Assembly (NCBI RefSeq): GCF_002795425.1
Contig: NZ_PHHA01000003.1
Coordinates: 186,001-250,000, forward strand
Length of the DNA: 64,000 nucleotides
Direction of reading: 5' to 3'
Origin: Conservatibacter flavescens
GTDB taxonomy: Bacteria > Pseudomonadota > Gammaproteobacteria > Enterobacterales > Pasteurellaceae
In this document: positions 63,898-64,000 of the stretch, piece after piece
Layout of the letters: every line of letters begins with the position of its first letter
Numbering within the stretch: position 1 is the stretch's first letter
Notes under the pieces: model-generated
Told to the model about the DNA's origin: nothing
Seen by the model: only the letters and a program-made list of their open reading frames with translations
Database searches by the model: none
Translations under genes and position numbers: made by a program

Positions 63898-64000
63898 ATG
63901 ATTAGATTTTCAAATGTCAGCAAAGCCTATTTAGGCGGTAAACCTGCATTACAAGGGCTGACTTTTCATTTGCCTGTAGGCAGTATGACTTATTTAATGG
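63898..64000 (+). CDS. ftsE: Cell division ATP-binding protein FtsE, N-terminus (partial)
   Basis: The first 34 codons read IRFSNVSKAYLGGKPALQG, then LTFHLPVGSMTYLM, before the window ends. This fits FtsE, the ATPase that works with FtsX to activate septal peptidoglycan hydrolases. The position directly after ftsY supports the name. The Walker motifs lie beyond the window. Confidence 0.93.
   Translation, partial: MIRFSNVSKAYLGGKPALQGLTFHLPVGSMTYLM

Overview
The window comes from a Pasteurellaceae chromosome, most likely a Pasteurella species close to P. multocida. The main evidence is about 30 copies of the Haemophilus-type uptake signal core AAGTGCGGT (or its complement), an AT-rich base composition, and Pasteurella-like gene orders: hexDCBA next to phyA/phyB, tnaA-tnaB, and cyaA beside a narP-type regulator. 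No rRNA, tRNA or CRISPR array was seen.

Layout. 1-9940 is an accessory sugar/polyol island. It holds an ABC importer (end of a binding protein, ATPase, permease), five inositol-type enzymes (IolE-, IolG-, IolH- and IolI-like), an AraC regulator and a second binding protein. The core genes iolA/B/C/D are not in the window. 10304-15049 is the housekeeping run def-fmt-rsmB-trkA-mscL. 15358-17386 is a wrecked gluconate-permease region that carries an IS200/IS605 element with divergent tnpA and tnpB. 17489-20409 is rpe-gph-trpS plus a small DUF2127-type membrane protein.

20438-34907 is a group 2 capsule locus. The exporter genes hexA-D lie on the minus strand and diverge from a plus-strand synthesis block: a TagD-type cytidylyltransferase, a LicD-like protein, a 985-residue fusion of a TagF-like polymerase with a GT4 glycosyltransferase, a GT2 glycosyltransferase, an unknown beta-rich protein and a glycosyltransferase remnant. 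Then come phyA and a broken phyB. The predicted capsule contains glycerol phosphate, like teichoic acid; it is not the hyaluronan, heparosan or chondroitin known from P. multocida. The synthesis block has five exact copies of the Neisseria DNA uptake core GCCGTCTGAA and no Pasteurellaceae uptake signal, so much of it appears to have come from a Neisseria by transformation. phyB carries a frameshift and a nonsense codon, so the strain may make no capsule.

34956-64000 is mostly core genome: tag, lptD, an indole operon (tnaC-tnaA-tnaB) with an unusually clear TnaC leader peptide and a CRP site, mobB, an MFS exporter, a DppA-like binding protein, the divergent peroxiredoxin-glutaredoxin/oxyR pair, fabR, narQ, cyaA, narP, ppx, tamA-tamB, anmK, rsmD, ftsY and the start of ftsE.
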